Part shown: positions 10,923-20,866 of the stretch, piece after piece
How the letters are laid out: the number at the start of each line of letters is the position of its first letter
Numbering within the stretch: the first letter of the stretch is position 1
Assembly: GCA_039933105.1 (NCBI GenBank)
Contig: JBDTOT010000004.1
Coordinates: 1-64,000, forward strand
Length of the DNA: 64,000 nucleotides
Source: FEN-1219 sp039933105
GTDB taxonomy: Bacteria > Pseudomonadota > Gammaproteobacteria > Steroidobacterales > Rariloculaceae
Direction: 5' to 3'
Made by a program: the position numbers and the translations under genes
Notes under the pieces: generated by a model
The model's input: only the letters and a program-made list of their open reading frames with translations
Told to the model about the DNA's origin: nothing
The model's database searches: none

Positions 10923-11857
10923 TCAGCTCCGCCGTGCTTTTTCTTTCGAGATCGCGGTTACCACTTCGTGTAACGCAGCCGCGCTCACGGGCTTGGTGAA
11001 GTGATATTTGAAGCCCCGCTTGAGGGCTTCGTCCTTGTCAGAGCGTTGTCCCCAGCCCGTCACGGCGACGAAAACGGGAACGTCCTTGCCGAGCGTCGAC
11101 CGGACCTGCTCTACAACTTCGTAACCGCTCATGCGAGGCATGCCGATATCGAGAATCGCGACGTGCGGTCGCTGACGATTAATTGCGTGAACGGCCGTTG
11201 CACCGTCGTACACCGCATAAACGTCTTGCCCTAACGCCTGGAGCAGCAACTGCAGGCTATCCGCGGCGTCCTTGTTGTCGTCTACCACTACGATTCGTAC
11301 TCGCGGGAGATCGCCAGCCAGCGACCGCTTGTTGTCGGCGAGAAGTTCAAGAGGTTCGACCGGTAAGGGCAGCCGTACGGTGAATTCGGTGCCCCTACCT
11401 ATACCGTGGCTAAAAGCACGGACCGTTCCAGCATGTAACTCCACAACGCGCCGGACTAGCGCGAGGCCGACACCCAGTCCACCGCGCTGCTCCGCATTTG
11501 CGGGGTTGATCTGAGTAAATAGGTCGAAAACGCGCTCAAGATCAGCGTTCTCAATTCCGCGGCCATTGTCTTGAACTCGCAACACAACCTCTGTCTTGCG
11601 TCGCTCCCATGATCAGGCCAGCCCGCTTGGATTCGATCCGCTGGGTAGAACTGGGAGAAGTGCGAACCGATAATCTCGTCTGCCGTGTATCCCTTGATTT
11701 GCTTCGCGCCGTCATTCCAAGTCACCACGTGCCCCGTGGGATCGAGCATGAAGAGTGCGTAATGCTGGACTGAGGCGACCAGCTTCTCGAAGCGAGCTTC
11801 GCGAAGTAGACGCGTTGCGGGGCTATCCTTGTTCTGGCTGTCGGGGTCGTTATTCAT
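10923..11857 (-). pseudogene. Hybrid histidine kinase with internal deletion
   Basis: Two open segments on the minus strand are parts of one gene. 11857 to about 11610 encodes the start of a protein with a PAS domain (YALFMLDPTGHVVTWNDGA, then GYTADEIIGSHFSQFYPAD). About 11600 to 10923 encodes, in another frame, the end of a HATPase domain (VQDNGRGI, GGLGVGLALVRRVVELHAG) and a complete receiver with VVVDDNKDAADS and ILDIGMPRMSGYE. The rest of the PAS domain, the HisKA domain and the N-box are missing, and the frame changes at the junction near 11595-11610. The receiver segment could still be translated alone, but no ribosome site supports this. Confidence 0.75.
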
Positions 11858-11923
11858 GAAATACTGCGTGGTGCCGCACGGCTCATCGGCGACCGCGGCG
11901 GATCAGCGATTAGCTTCACACGT

Positions 11924-12946
11924 CTACTTCTTGGCGCGAGCGTCCGCCTCAGCCTTCCGCGCGCCCGCCAGAATCCCAGCCATCCCGAGATTCCCCTCGT
12001 GGCACGCGTACTCGATCAGCGGTTCGTCGATCTGCTGGAAGTTGATGCGAACCGTCCAAGGCTGTGTCCACGTCGCTGGATCGCTCATCGTCACGTCGTA
12101 CTGCAACACGTCCGGCGCGATGCGCGTGAAGCGCTCGGCTAGATGCAGCCCAGTCGACGAGCCCATCATGTCGCTCTTGGCCGAGAAGCCCGTCGTGTCG
12201 ACGACGAGCGTGTCGCCTTCCCAGTGCCCGCGCGAGTTGCCGTCCCATTGCGCAATACCGGGCCCAAGATGCGGCTGCCCGCCGAGAGCAATCACGCGCG
12301 CGTTGTGAATCGTCTCCATCAGGAAGACCACGTCGTTCGGTGATTGCACCACCTGAAACACGCTGCTGTACGCAGCGGTGAGGCGGGGCACGCCAAACGT
12401 GATGCAGCGCTCGCTCAGCCCGCGGTTGGTCGGCCCATCCGCCGGATGCAAACGCCGCTGCGCGGCGGCAGCCGCACGACGAGCCTGTGCTTCCGGCGTC
12501 AGCGGCGGGATGCGCCCGTTCGGCGGATCGATGATGAGCGAGGTTCGCCGCTCGAGCACGCGCTCGGGTAGCCAGAAGCCGTTGTAGTTACCGGTCTCGG
12601 TGTCGTGCGAGTCGGCCGACTCTTTGCCGCCGAGCGCGTCGGTGATGAGCTCGTCGCCGAACAACGCATCGCCCTTCTTCTCCAGCTGGCGCACGTTGCT
12701 CTTCACGGCTTCGAATTCGGCCTCGGTGAGCACGGCCTTGTCCGCCCATTGGGCCGGGCGTTGCAGCGGCGTGGCGTTGTTATTCGTCCACGTGCCTTCG
12801 AGATTCGGGTGGCCGAACGAGTTCTTCGGGGTCGAGTACGGCTTCGCGGCGGAAGCGGCTGGCTGGGCTGTCTGAGCCGATGCCGCCAACGAGGCGATAC
12901 ACGCGATTCCGAGGGCAGCAATCAACGAGGGCGCGCGGGTCATCAT
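11924..12946 (-). CDS. Secreted protein of unknown function
   Basis: The product has 340 residues. Residues 1-24 form a clear signal peptide ending ASLAASAQ, so it is exported. The mature part begins with a Pro/Ala stretch and LEGTWTNNNATPLQRP, and later has SERCITFGVPRL, an HNARVIALGG segment and GHWEGDTLVVDTTGF. This pattern is seen in a family of uncharacterised proteins of soil Proteobacteria and Acidobacteria, often found with DUF6152 proteins; one such protein is encoded at 56806-57168. The start may be ATG 12946 or 12943; GGAG lies just upstream. It stands alone downstream of the efflux operon. Confidence 0.75.
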   Translation of the reverse strand: MMTRAPSLIAALGIACIASLAASAQTAQPAASAAKPYSTPKNSFGHPNLEGTWTNNNATPLQRPAQWADKAVLTEAEFEAVKSNVRQLEKKGDALFGDELITDALGGKESADSHDTETGNYNGFWLPERVLERRTSLIIDPPNGRIPPLTPEAQARRAAAAAQRRLHPADGPTNRGLSERCITFGVPRLTAAYSSVFQVVQSPNDVVFLMETIHNARVIALGGQPHLGPGIAQWDGNSRGHWEGDTLVVDTTGFSAKSDMMGSSTGLHLAERFTRIAPDVLQYDVTMSDPATWTQPWTVRINFQQIDEPLIEYACHEGNLGMAGILAGARKAEADARAKK

Positions 12947-12996
12947 GCTCCGGACTCTAGACCCGCAGCGTCTCTGGCGTCAAAGCGAGCGCAACC

Positions 12997-15900
12997 CTAG
13001 GCGCTCACGGAAATGGCTCCCGCCTCGTCGGCCGCCACGGCAGGCTGCTGCCACCTTTGCCGCCATTTATCGACGTAGAGGAACACAACGGGTGTCGTGT
13101 ACAGCGTCAACAGCTGGCTCACGACCAGCCCGCCCACGATCGCAATCCCGAGCGGCCGCCGCATCTCCGTCCCGTCTCCGGACGCGAGCGCCAGCGGCAG
13201 TGCTCCGGCAATCGCCGCACACGTCGTCATCATGATCGGCCGGAAGCGCAGCGCGCACGCGTGCGTGATCGCTTCGAGCGCGTTCAAGCCTTGATCGCGC
13301 TGCGCATGGATCGCGAAGTCGATCATCATGATCGCGTTCTTCTTCACGATGCCGATCAGCAAGAGAATTCCGATGAACGCGATCAGCGAGAACTCCATGT
13401 TCGTCGCAAGCAGCGCGAGCAGCGCACCGACGCCCGCGGAGGGAAGCGTGGAAATGATCGTGAGCGGATGGAAATAGCTCTCGTACAGAATGCCGAGCAC
13501 GATGTATACGGCCACGAGCGCGGCCAGAATCAGCAGCGGCTCGTTGTTCAGCGACTGTTGGAACGTGCGCGCCGTTCCGTAGAACGCGCCGTGCACGGTC
13601 GTCGGCATGCCGATGCGGTTCGTCGTGCGGTCGATCGCGGCGAGCGCCGTGCTCAAAGACACGCCCTCCGGCAAATTGAAAGCGATCGAAGTCGACACGG
13701 ACGTGCCCGTGTGCGCCACGCTCACGGGTGTGGTGCCCGTCACGAAACGCGCGAACGCCGACAACGGCACCATCTTCTCTTTGCTGGTGCTCACGGCGCT
13801 GCCGGTCGAGGTATTTTTTCGACCCCCGGTAGCGAGCGCGTTGTTGGCCAGGTTACGTGCGGCATCGTTCGCCGTTGCCGCGGCCGCGCTGCCACCCGTC
13901 GTTGCGGTCTTGCCCACGCTCGTGGTGCCGGCCACGGCCTGCGTCGACTGCGTGCCGCTCACGGCGCCGCCAGACGTGCTCACGTAGATCTCGTTCAGCG
14001 TCCCCGGGTTCTGCCAGAACTCCGGCGCCACCTCCATCACCACGTGGTACTGCTGCGGGCTGTACGGGTTGTAGATCGTCGACACCTGCGCCTGCGTGAA
14101 CGCGTTGCCGAGCGTGCTGTCGATCTGGCTCGCGGTGAGACCCAGCCGCGACGCTGCGTCGCGGTCGATGATGAGATCGGTCTCGAGGCCGCCGGGTTGC
14201 AGGTCGGAGTCGACGTCGGCAATCTCGGGCATGTCCTGCATCGCCACGCGAAGCTTGCTGCTCCAGATTCGGAGATCGTTCAGATCGTCGCCGAGTAGCG
14301 TGTACTGATACTGCGAGTTCGCGGCGCGGCCGCCGGTGCGAATGTCTTGCTGAGACACCAAGAACGCGGTAACGCCGCCGACTCTCGCGAGCTGCGGTCG
14401 TAACCGCCCGATGACCTGATCGGCCGTTACGCGGCGTTCTGCGATCGGCTTCAGTGCGATGATCATTTGCGCGAACGCCCCACCCCCGCCGACATTGCCG
14501 ACGACGGTGGAGACCGCCGGATCCTTCTGCACGACGGCGAGCGCCTGGGTGAGCTTGCTCTTCATGAGCTGAAATGACGACGATGAGTCGCCGCGAATCC
14601 CGCCGAAGAGTTGCCCCGTATCCTGCTGCGGAAAAAAGCCCTTCGGGATCACGATATACAGATAGACGTTCAACGCCACGGTTGCGGCCAGGCTCAACAT
14701 CATCCAGCGCGGGTGGCGCAGCGCCCAGCCGAGGGTGTGCGTGTACGAGTCCTTCATCGCATTGAAGCCGCGCTCGAACCAGCGGCCCAAGCGCGACTGC
14801 GTTTCCGGGGCCTCGCGGCTCAGCAACCGCGCGCACATCATCGGCGTGGTGGTGAGCGAGATCGCGAGCGAGATTAGGATCGCGACCGACAGCGTGAGCG
14901 TGAACTCGCTGAACAGCTTGCCGACGATGCCGCCCAGGAGCTGCAGTGGCAGGAACACAGCCACGAGCGACAGGCTCATCGCGAGAACAGTGAAGCCGAC
15001 CTCGCGTGCACCGAGAAGTGCCGCTTCCATGCGGTCGATGCCCGCCTCTAGGTGCCGCATGGTGTTCTCCATGACTACGATTGCGTCGTCGACCACGAAG
15101 CCGGTCGCGATGGTAAGCGACATGAGTGACAGGTTGTCGAGGCTGTAGCCGAGCAGGTACATGGCGCCGAACGTGCCGATCAGCGACACCGGCACCGCCA
15201 CGGCGGGGATCAGCGTGGCGCGTGGGCTGCGCAAGAACAAATAGACGATCAGAATCACGAGCGCCACCGCGATCAGCAGCGTGCGCTCGACCTGTGCCAG
15301 CGAGCCGCGGATCGTGACAGAGCGGTCGTTGGTGACGACGAGGTCGATGCGCGAATCGATCTCGCTGCGCAGCGCCGGCAGCATGGCCTTGACGCCATCT
15401 ACCACCTCCATGATGTTCGCACCCGGCTGCTGGAAGATCTGCAGGCCCACCGCAGGCTGGCCGTTGTACAAGCCGAACGTGCGCATGTTCTCCGTCGCGC
15501 CATCCTGCATGTCGGACACGTTGGCCACGTCGGACATCCGCACGGTGGCGCCGTTGCGGTTCGCAATCACGAGGTTGCGGTACTGGTCGGCCGTGCGGGC
15601 GTTGTCGTTCGTGTAGATCTGATAGTGGAGCTTGTCAGTTTCGATCGCGCCCTTCGGCGAGTTCGCGTTTGCGTTCGAGATCGCGGCGCGGATGTCCTGG
15701 AGCCCGATGCCGTACTTGAACAGTGCGCGCGGATTCATCTCTATGCGCACGGCCGGCAGCGCGCTGCCGTTCACTTCCACCGCGCCCACACCGCGGAGCT
15801 GCGAAAGCTTCTGCGACACGACAGCGTCCGCCGCATCGTAGATCTGCCCTTGCGTGAGCACGGGCGAAGTCAATGCGAGCGACATGATGGGCTGGCTCGC

Positions 15901-16302
15901 CGTGTTGCGCTTGCGGTAGGCGGGATTGCGCGTCATCGACGTCGGCAAATCCGCATGCGCGGCGACGATCGCGGCCTGCACGTCGCGCGCGGCGCCGTCG
16001 ATATCGCGATTCAATGCGAACGTGAGCTGCACGTTCGTGCTGCCCACGCTGCTGCTCGACGTCATGTCCGTGACGTCGGCGATCGCGCCAAGATGTCGCT
16101 CGAGTGGCGTCGCCACGCTGCTCGCCATGATCTCGGGGCTTGCGCCGGGCAATTGCGCCGACACGGAGATCGCGGGCGAATCCACGTTCGGCAGCGGGGC
16201 CACCGGCAGCACACCGAACGCCACGATGCCCGAGAGCGCGATCCCCGCCGTGAGCAGCGTCGTCGCCACGGGCCGGCGGATGAACGGCTCGGAGATGCTC
16301 AT
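12997..16302 (-). CDS. mdtC: RND efflux pump inner-membrane protein, MdtC-like
   Basis: The product has 1101 residues, longer than the usual 1025 or so. It has the RND layout: TM1 near 12-30, a large periplasmic loop, TM2-6 with GFVVDDAIVVMEN carrying the paired proton-relay aspartates in TM4, a second periplasmic loop and TM7-12 (GILLLIGIVKKNAIMMIDF in TM10-11). It exchanges drug and proton, probably as a mixed trimer with the MdtB-like partner. The start at 16302 is fixed by an ATGA overlap with the mdtB stop. About 70 Gly/Ser/Thr/Ala-rich residues (roughly 775-843) are inserted in the second periplasmic loop just before MVPLSAF. Confidence 0.93.
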   Translation of the reverse strand: MSISEPFIRRPVATTLLTAGIALSGIVAFGVLPVAPLPNVDSPAISVSAQLPGASPEIMASSVATPLERHLGAIADVTDMTSSSSVGSTNVQLTFALNRDIDGAARDVQAAIVAAHADLPTSMTRNPAYRKRNTASQPIMSLALTSPVLTQGQIYDAADAVVSQKLSQLRGVGAVEVNGSALPAVRIEMNPRALFKYGIGLQDIRAAISNANANSPKGAIETDKLHYQIYTNDNARTADQYRNLVIANRNGATVRMSDVANVSDMQDGATENMRTFGLYNGQPAVGLQIFQQPGANIMEVVDGVKAMLPALRSEIDSRIDLVVTNDRSVTIRGSLAQVERTLLIAVALVILIVYLFLRSPRATLIPAVAVPVSLIGTFGAMYLLGYSLDNLSLMSLTIATGFVVDDAIVVMENTMRHLEAGIDRMEAALLGAREVGFTVLAMSLSLVAVFLPLQLLGGIVGKLFSEFTLTLSVAILISLAISLTTTPMMCARLLSREAPETQSRLGRWFERGFNAMKDSYTHTLGWALRHPRWMMLSLAATVALNVYLYIVIPKGFFPQQDTGQLFGGIRGDSSSSFQLMKSKLTQALAVVQKDPAVSTVVGNVGGGGAFAQMIIALKPIAERRVTADQVIGRLRPQLARVGGVTAFLVSQQDIRTGGRAANSQYQYTLLGDDLNDLRIWSSKLRVAMQDMPEIADVDSDLQPGGLETDLIIDRDAASRLGLTASQIDSTLGNAFTQAQVSTIYNPYSPQQYHVVMEVAPEFWQNPGTLNEIYVSTSGGAVSGTQSTQAVAGTTSVGKTATTGGSAAAATANDAARNLANNALATGGRKNTSTGSAVSTSKEKMVPLSAFARFVTGTTPVSVAHTGTSVSTSIAFNLPEGVSLSTALAAIDRTTNRIGMPTTVHGAFYGTARTFQQSLNNEPLLILAALVAVYIVLGILYESYFHPLTIISTLPSAGVGALLALLATNMEFSLIAFIGILLLIGIVKKNAIMMIDFAIHAQRDQGLNALEAITHACALRFRPIMMTTCAAIAGALPLALASGDGTEMRRPLGIAIVGGLVVSQLLTLYTTPVVFLYVDKWRQRWQQPAVAADEAGAISVSA

Positions 16303-19300
16303 GGCGCCACGGCAATGGGTGGCCCGGCGGCGGGGGTCGCACTGGGGGTTGGGGGGTGTGCGACCCGCCGCCGCTGGGCCAAGCGATCGAAGCAGAGATA
16401 AATGACGGGTGTCGTGAATAGGGTGAGCACCTGGCTCACGGCCAAGCCGCCGATGATGCTGATGCCGAGGGGGTGCCGCAGCTCCGAGCCCACGCCCGTG
16501 CCGAGCATCAACGGCACGGCGCCGAACATGGCTGCCACCGTAGTCATGAGAATCGGGCGGAAGCGCAGCAGACACGCCTGATAGATGGCGTCGTGCGCGC
16601 TCATGCCCTGGTTGCGCTCCGCGTCGATCGCGAAGTCGATCATCAGAATTGCGTTTTTCTTCACGATGCCGATCAAGAGCACGATGCCGATCAAGGACAC
16701 GATCGTGAGCTCGTGACCCGACAGAATCAGCGCGAGCAAGGCGCCGATGCCTGCCGACGGCAACGTGGAAAGAATCGTAACGGGATGGATGAAGCTCTCG
16801 TACAGCACGCCGAGCACGATGTACATGACGGCGATCGCCGCGAGCAGCAGCCATAGCTCATTCGCGAGGTTGTTCTGGAACGCGAGCGCCGCGCCCTCGA
16901 AGTGCGTCTGAATGGCCGTCGGCAATTGCAGCTGCGTTTCCGCCGCTTGAATCGCCTCGACCGCACCGCCCAGCGATGCGCCCTGCGCCAGGTTGAACGA
17001 CACCGTCGTGGCTGGGAACTGGTCGCGATGATTGATCAGCAGCGGGCGCGTCTCCTCGCGCACGGTGGCGATGGCCGATAGCGGCACCTGCCCGCCTCCC
17101 GCGGACGGCAGATAGATGGACGACAAGCCCTGCAGGCCCGTATCCGTGCGCGTGCTCGATTCCAGGATCACGCGGTACTGGTTCGACTGCGTGAAGATCG
17201 TCGACACGATGCGCTGCCCGAATGCGTCGTAGAGCGCGTTGTCCACCGTGCCGACGCTCACGCCGAAGCGGGCGGCGCTGTCGCGATCGATCTCGACGTA
17301 CGCTGCGAGGCCGTTGTCCTCTTGATTGCTCGCAACGTCGGCGAGCTCCGGCAGCTCGCTCAAGGCCGCGACGACACGCGGCGTCCACTGTGACAGCAGC
17401 GCGCCGTCGGCCGATTGCAGCGTGAACTGATATTCCGTGCGGCTCACCGTGCTGTCGAGCGTCAGATCCTGCAGCGGTTGGAGGTACACCCGGATGCCGG
17501 CGACATCGTTTGTCTCTGCCTGAATTCGACGCGAGATCTCCGCCGCGCTGCCGGAGCGTTGGTTCTTCGGTTTCAGGCTGATCAGAAACCGGCCGCTGTT
17601 CAGCGTGACGTTGTTGCCGTCGACGCCGATGAACGACGACAGGCTCTCGACGTCTGAGTCACGCAGAATCGACTGCGCAAGCGCCTGCTGGCGGTCTGCC
17701 ATCGCTGCGTACGATATCGATTGGGTCGCCTCGGACACGCCCTGGATCAGCCCTGTGTCCTGCTCCGGGAAGAAGCCCTTCGGGATCACGACGTACAAGA
17801 GACCGGTGAGGACCAGCGTGCCGACCGCGACCGCTAGCGTGAGCCGCTGGTGATCGAGCACCCAGCGCAGACGCGCCCCGTACCAGTCGACCGTGACCCG
17901 GAACCACGCCGGCTGATCTTCATCGGCGCGGTGGCCTTCGCGCACCTTGAGGAGCTTCGCGCACAGCATGGGCACGAGCGTGAGCGACACGACGGCCGAG
18001 ATCAGAATCGTGACCGCGAGCGTCACGGCGAACTCGCGGAAGAGCCGGCCCACGACCTCGCGCATGAACAGGAGCGGAATCAGTACGGCCACGAGTGACA
18101 CGGTCAGCGAGATGATGGTGAAGCCGATCTGCCCCGCCCCTTTCAGCGCGGCCTGTAGCGGCTTCTCGCCCTGCTCCAAGTAGCGCGAGATGTTCTCGAT
18201 CATCACGATGGCGTCGTCGACGACGAAACCGGTCGCTATGGTCAATGCCATCAACGACAGGTTGTTCAGGCTGAAGCCGGCGAGGTACATGAACGCGAAC
18301 GTGCCGACCAACGACAACGGCACGGACAAGCTCGGGATGAGCGTGGCGGTCAGATTGCGCAGGAACAGGAAGATCACGAACACCACGAGCGCGACGGCGA
18401 GCAGCATCTCGAGTTGCACATCCTCGACCGACGCGCGGATCGTCGTCGTGCGGTCCGTGAGCACCGAGACATCGACGCCTGCCGGCAACGCAGCCCGCAG
18501 CGACGGCAGCAGCTGCTGGATGCTGTCCACCACGGCAATGACGTTTGCGCCCGGCTGGCGCTGTACGTTGATCAGCAGTGCGGGGGACTTGTTCATCCAC
18601 GCCGCGAGGCGCGTGTTTTCTGCGCTATCGGTGAGCTCCGCCACATCGCCGAGGCGCACAGGCGCGCCGTTCTTGTAGGCGACGACGATGTTGCGATACT
18701 CGGCCGCGCTCTTCAGCTGGTCGTTGGCGTTGATCGTGTACGCGCGCGTCGGGCCGTCGAACGTGCCCTTCGGTGCGTTCTGGTTAGCGACGTTGATCGT
18801 CGTGCGCAGGTCGTCGAGGTTCAAACCGAGTGCGGCAAGCGCTTGCGTGTTCGCGCGCACGCGCACCGCGGGCCGCTGGCCGCCGCCGATGCTCACGACG
18901 CCGACTCCGGAGAGCTGCGAGATCTTCTGCGCGATACGCGTGTCCGCCAGATCCTCGACGACAGTGAGCGGCAGCACGTTCGACGTGACGCCGAGCGTAA
19001 TCACCGGCGCGTCGGCTGGGTTGATCTTCGCGTAGATCGGCGGGGCCGGCAGGTCCTGCGGGATCTGGCTCTGCGCCGCGCTGATGGCCGCCTGCACTTC
19101 CTGCTCGGCGACATCGAGCGCCAACGACAGCGTGAACTGCAGCGTGATGACCGATGCGCCCGCAGAGCTCGTCGAGGACATGTGCTCGAGCCCTGCCATC
19201 TGGCCGAACTGTTTCTCGAGCGGCGCCGTGATGGCCGACGTGATGACCTCGGGGCTGGCGCCGGGATAGAACGTCTGCACCTGGATCGTCGGGTACGCGA

Positions 19301-19418
19301 CATCGGGCAGCGCCGACAGCGGCAGCAGCCGATACGCGACCGCACCTACGAGCAGCACGGCCACCATCAGCAGCGTGGTCGCCACCGGCCGAAGAATGAA
19401 GATGCGGGACGGGTTCAT
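16299..19418 (-). CDS. mdtB: RND efflux pump inner-membrane protein, MdtB-like
   Basis: The product has 1039 residues, normal for the family. Motifs include ILRPVATTLLMVAVLLVG in TM1, GFVVDDAIVMIENISRYLEQG in TM4, IPKGFFPEQDTGLI at the start of the second loop and GIVLLIGIVKKNAILMIDFA. The last 25 residues are Pro/Ala-rich and probably cytoplasmic. ATG 19418 is chosen over longer frames because AGGA lies nine bases upstream and the protein then starts MNPSRIF, as in homologues. It lies 10 bases after mdtA and overlaps mdtC. No outer-membrane TolC-type gene is nearby, so the pump probably uses one encoded elsewhere. Confidence 0.93.
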   Translation of the reverse strand: MNPSRIFILRPVATTLLMVAVLLVGAVAYRLLPLSALPDVAYPTIQVQTFYPGASPEVITSAITAPLEKQFGQMAGLEHMSSTSSAGASVITLQFTLSLALDVAEQEVQAAISAAQSQIPQDLPAPPIYAKINPADAPVITLGVTSNVLPLTVVEDLADTRIAQKISQLSGVGVVSIGGGQRPAVRVRANTQALAALGLNLDDLRTTINVANQNAPKGTFDGPTRAYTINANDQLKSAAEYRNIVVAYKNGAPVRLGDVAELTDSAENTRLAAWMNKSPALLINVQRQPGANVIAVVDSIQQLLPSLRAALPAGVDVSVLTDRTTTIRASVEDVQLEMLLAVALVVFVIFLFLRNLTATLIPSLSVPLSLVGTFAFMYLAGFSLNNLSLMALTIATGFVVDDAIVMIENISRYLEQGEKPLQAALKGAGQIGFTIISLTVSLVAVLIPLLFMREVVGRLFREFAVTLAVTILISAVVSLTLVPMLCAKLLKVREGHRADEDQPAWFRVTVDWYGARLRWVLDHQRLTLAVAVGTLVLTGLLYVVIPKGFFPEQDTGLIQGVSEATQSISYAAMADRQQALAQSILRDSDVESLSSFIGVDGNNVTLNSGRFLISLKPKNQRSGSAAEISRRIQAETNDVAGIRVYLQPLQDLTLDSTVSRTEYQFTLQSADGALLSQWTPRVVAALSELPELADVASNQEDNGLAAYVEIDRDSAARFGVSVGTVDNALYDAFGQRIVSTIFTQSNQYRVILESSTRTDTGLQGLSSIYLPSAGGGQVPLSAIATVREETRPLLINHRDQFPATTVSFNLAQGASLGGAVEAIQAAETQLQLPTAIQTHFEGAALAFQNNLANELWLLLAAIAVMYIVLGVLYESFIHPVTILSTLPSAGIGALLALILSGHELTIVSLIGIVLLIGIVKKNAILMIDFAIDAERNQGMSAHDAIYQACLLRFRPILMTTVAAMFGAVPLMLGTGVGSELRHPLGISIIGGLAVSQVLTLFTTPVIYLCFDRLAQRRRVAHPPTPSATPAAGPPIAVAP

Positions 19419-19428
19419 GAGGCGAGTC

Positions 19429-20799
19429 CTAGCCAGTCTCACCGCCGCTCGCGCCACCGCCCTGGCGCCGACGACCCTGGCCGCCGCCCGGCGGACCGCT
19501 ACCGGGCGCGCCGCCGCCGGGTGGACCCTTGCCGCCAAAGCCGCCGCCGTTTCCGTTGCCGCCGTTGCCGCCGTTGCGGCGATTGCCGCGCCGCGTGCCA
19601 TCGCCACCGCCGACACCGGACGTCGTCTGCTGCGGCGGCGCGTCGGGCAGTTGCACGCGCGCGCCGTCGCGCAAGCGATCGCCGCCTTCGGTCACGACGA
19701 TGTCGCCAGCGGCGATGCCGTTCGTGATCGCCACCCGCTCCCCGTCCGCGACCCCGACACTTATCGCGCGCACGCTCACAGTGCTGTCCGCGGGATCGAC
19801 GAGATACACGAACGACGTGGCCTTGCCGTCCATCGTGCCCTTCTGAATCGCCGCCGCCGGCACGGTCACCTGGTCGTGCAGCGTGTCGAGCAGCAGGCGG
19901 ATGTTCACGAACTGGTTCGGGAAGAGCTGCTCGTCCTTGTTGTCGAACGCGGCGCGCAGCTTCAGCGTACCGGTGGTCGTGTCGAGCTCGTTGTCCACGG
20001 TCTGCAATGTGCCCGACGCGAGCACGTTCGTGTTGCCGCGATCGTAGGCTTCCACCTGCAGTGCGTCGCCGCTATGCACGCGGCGCATCAGCGCCGGCAC
20101 GTTGTCTTCGGGGATCGGGAAGATCGCGCTGATCGGCTGCAGCTGCGTGATCACCACGATGCCGTTCACGTCGCCTGGCGTCACGTAGTTACCGAGGTCC
20201 ACCTGGCGTAAGCCGGCGCGGCCGCTGACGGGCGCCGTGATGTGCGCGTACGTCAGATTCAAGCGCGCGGACGACACCTGCGCCTTGTCGGTCGTGACGG
20301 TTCCCATGAGCTGTTCGGCCAGCGACTTCTGCGTCGCGAGCTGCTGCTCCGACACCTGCTGCTGCGACGCGAGGCCCGCATACCGTTCCACGTCGCGCTG
20401 CACGTTGCGCAACTGCGCTTCGTCGCGCGCGAGCACGCCTTCGGCCTGCGCGAGGGCGTTCTCGTACGGGCGCGGGTCGATCTGCGCCAGGAACTGCCCC
20501 TTCTCCACCATCTGCCCTTCCGTGAACGCGAGCTGCTGCAGCTGGCCGCTGATCTGCGTCTTCACGGTGACGGTGGCGAGAGGCGTGATCGTGCCGAGCG
20601 CGGCCAAATGGATTGGAATGTCGCCGGTGGCGGCTGTTGCCACGTTCACCGCCATTGGCGCTCCGAGCCCGAAGCGGCCGCGTTGCTGCGCGCGATCGGG
20701 CGTCGGCTGCCGCGCGATCCACACGAAAGCGCCGAGCCCCACGACGAGCAACGCGCCGAACAACAGCACCAGGCGACGCGTCCTCTTACTGCCAGCCAC
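19429..20799 (-). CDS. mdtA: RND efflux periplasmic adaptor, MdtA-like
   Basis: The product has 456 residues. A single N-terminal membrane anchor (about 9-29) is followed by barrel-sandwich and hairpin regions: TVKTQISGQLQQLAFTEGQMVEKGQ, a coiled-coil hairpin (about 118-165), then APVSGRAGLRQVDLGNYV. A beta-barrel domain and C-terminal membrane-proximal domain follow. The last 65-70 residues are an unusual Gly/Pro/Arg-rich tail, absent from typical adaptors. It bridges the RND pump and an outer-membrane channel. First gene of mdtABC, divergent from the response regulator gene, with a shared 217-base control region. Confidence 0.93.
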   Translation of the reverse strand: MAGSKRTRRLVLLFGALLVVGLGAFVWIARQPTPDRAQQRGRFGLGAPMAVNVATAATGDIPIHLAALGTITPLATVTVKTQISGQLQQLAFTEGQMVEKGQFLAQIDPRPYENALAQAEGVLARDEAQLRNVQRDVERYAGLASQQQVSEQQLATQKSLAEQLMGTVTTDKAQVSSARLNLTYAHITAPVSGRAGLRQVDLGNYVTPGDVNGIVVITQLQPISAIFPIPEDNVPALMRRVHSGDALQVEAYDRGNTNVLASGTLQTVDNELDTTTGTLKLRAAFDNKDEQLFPNQFVNIRLLLDTLHDQVTVPAAAIQKGTMDGKATSFVYLVDPADSTVSVRAISVGVADGERVAITNGIAAGDIVVTEGGDRLRDGARVQLPDAPPQQTTSGVGGGDGTRRGNRRNGGNGGNGNGGGFGGKGPPGGGAPGSGPPGGGQGRRRQGGGASGGETG

Positions 20800-20866
20800 G
20801 GTGTGCGCTCCACGCCGAAAATCGGCTTCCCATGGAGGCCATGGTTAGCCCGACGCATTGGCTAAG

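Noticed and set aside
19429..20799. Plus-strand open frames across the efflux genes
   Set aside because: They are high-GC antisense shadows of mdtA, mdtB and mdtC; only the minus frames carry RND and adaptor motifs.
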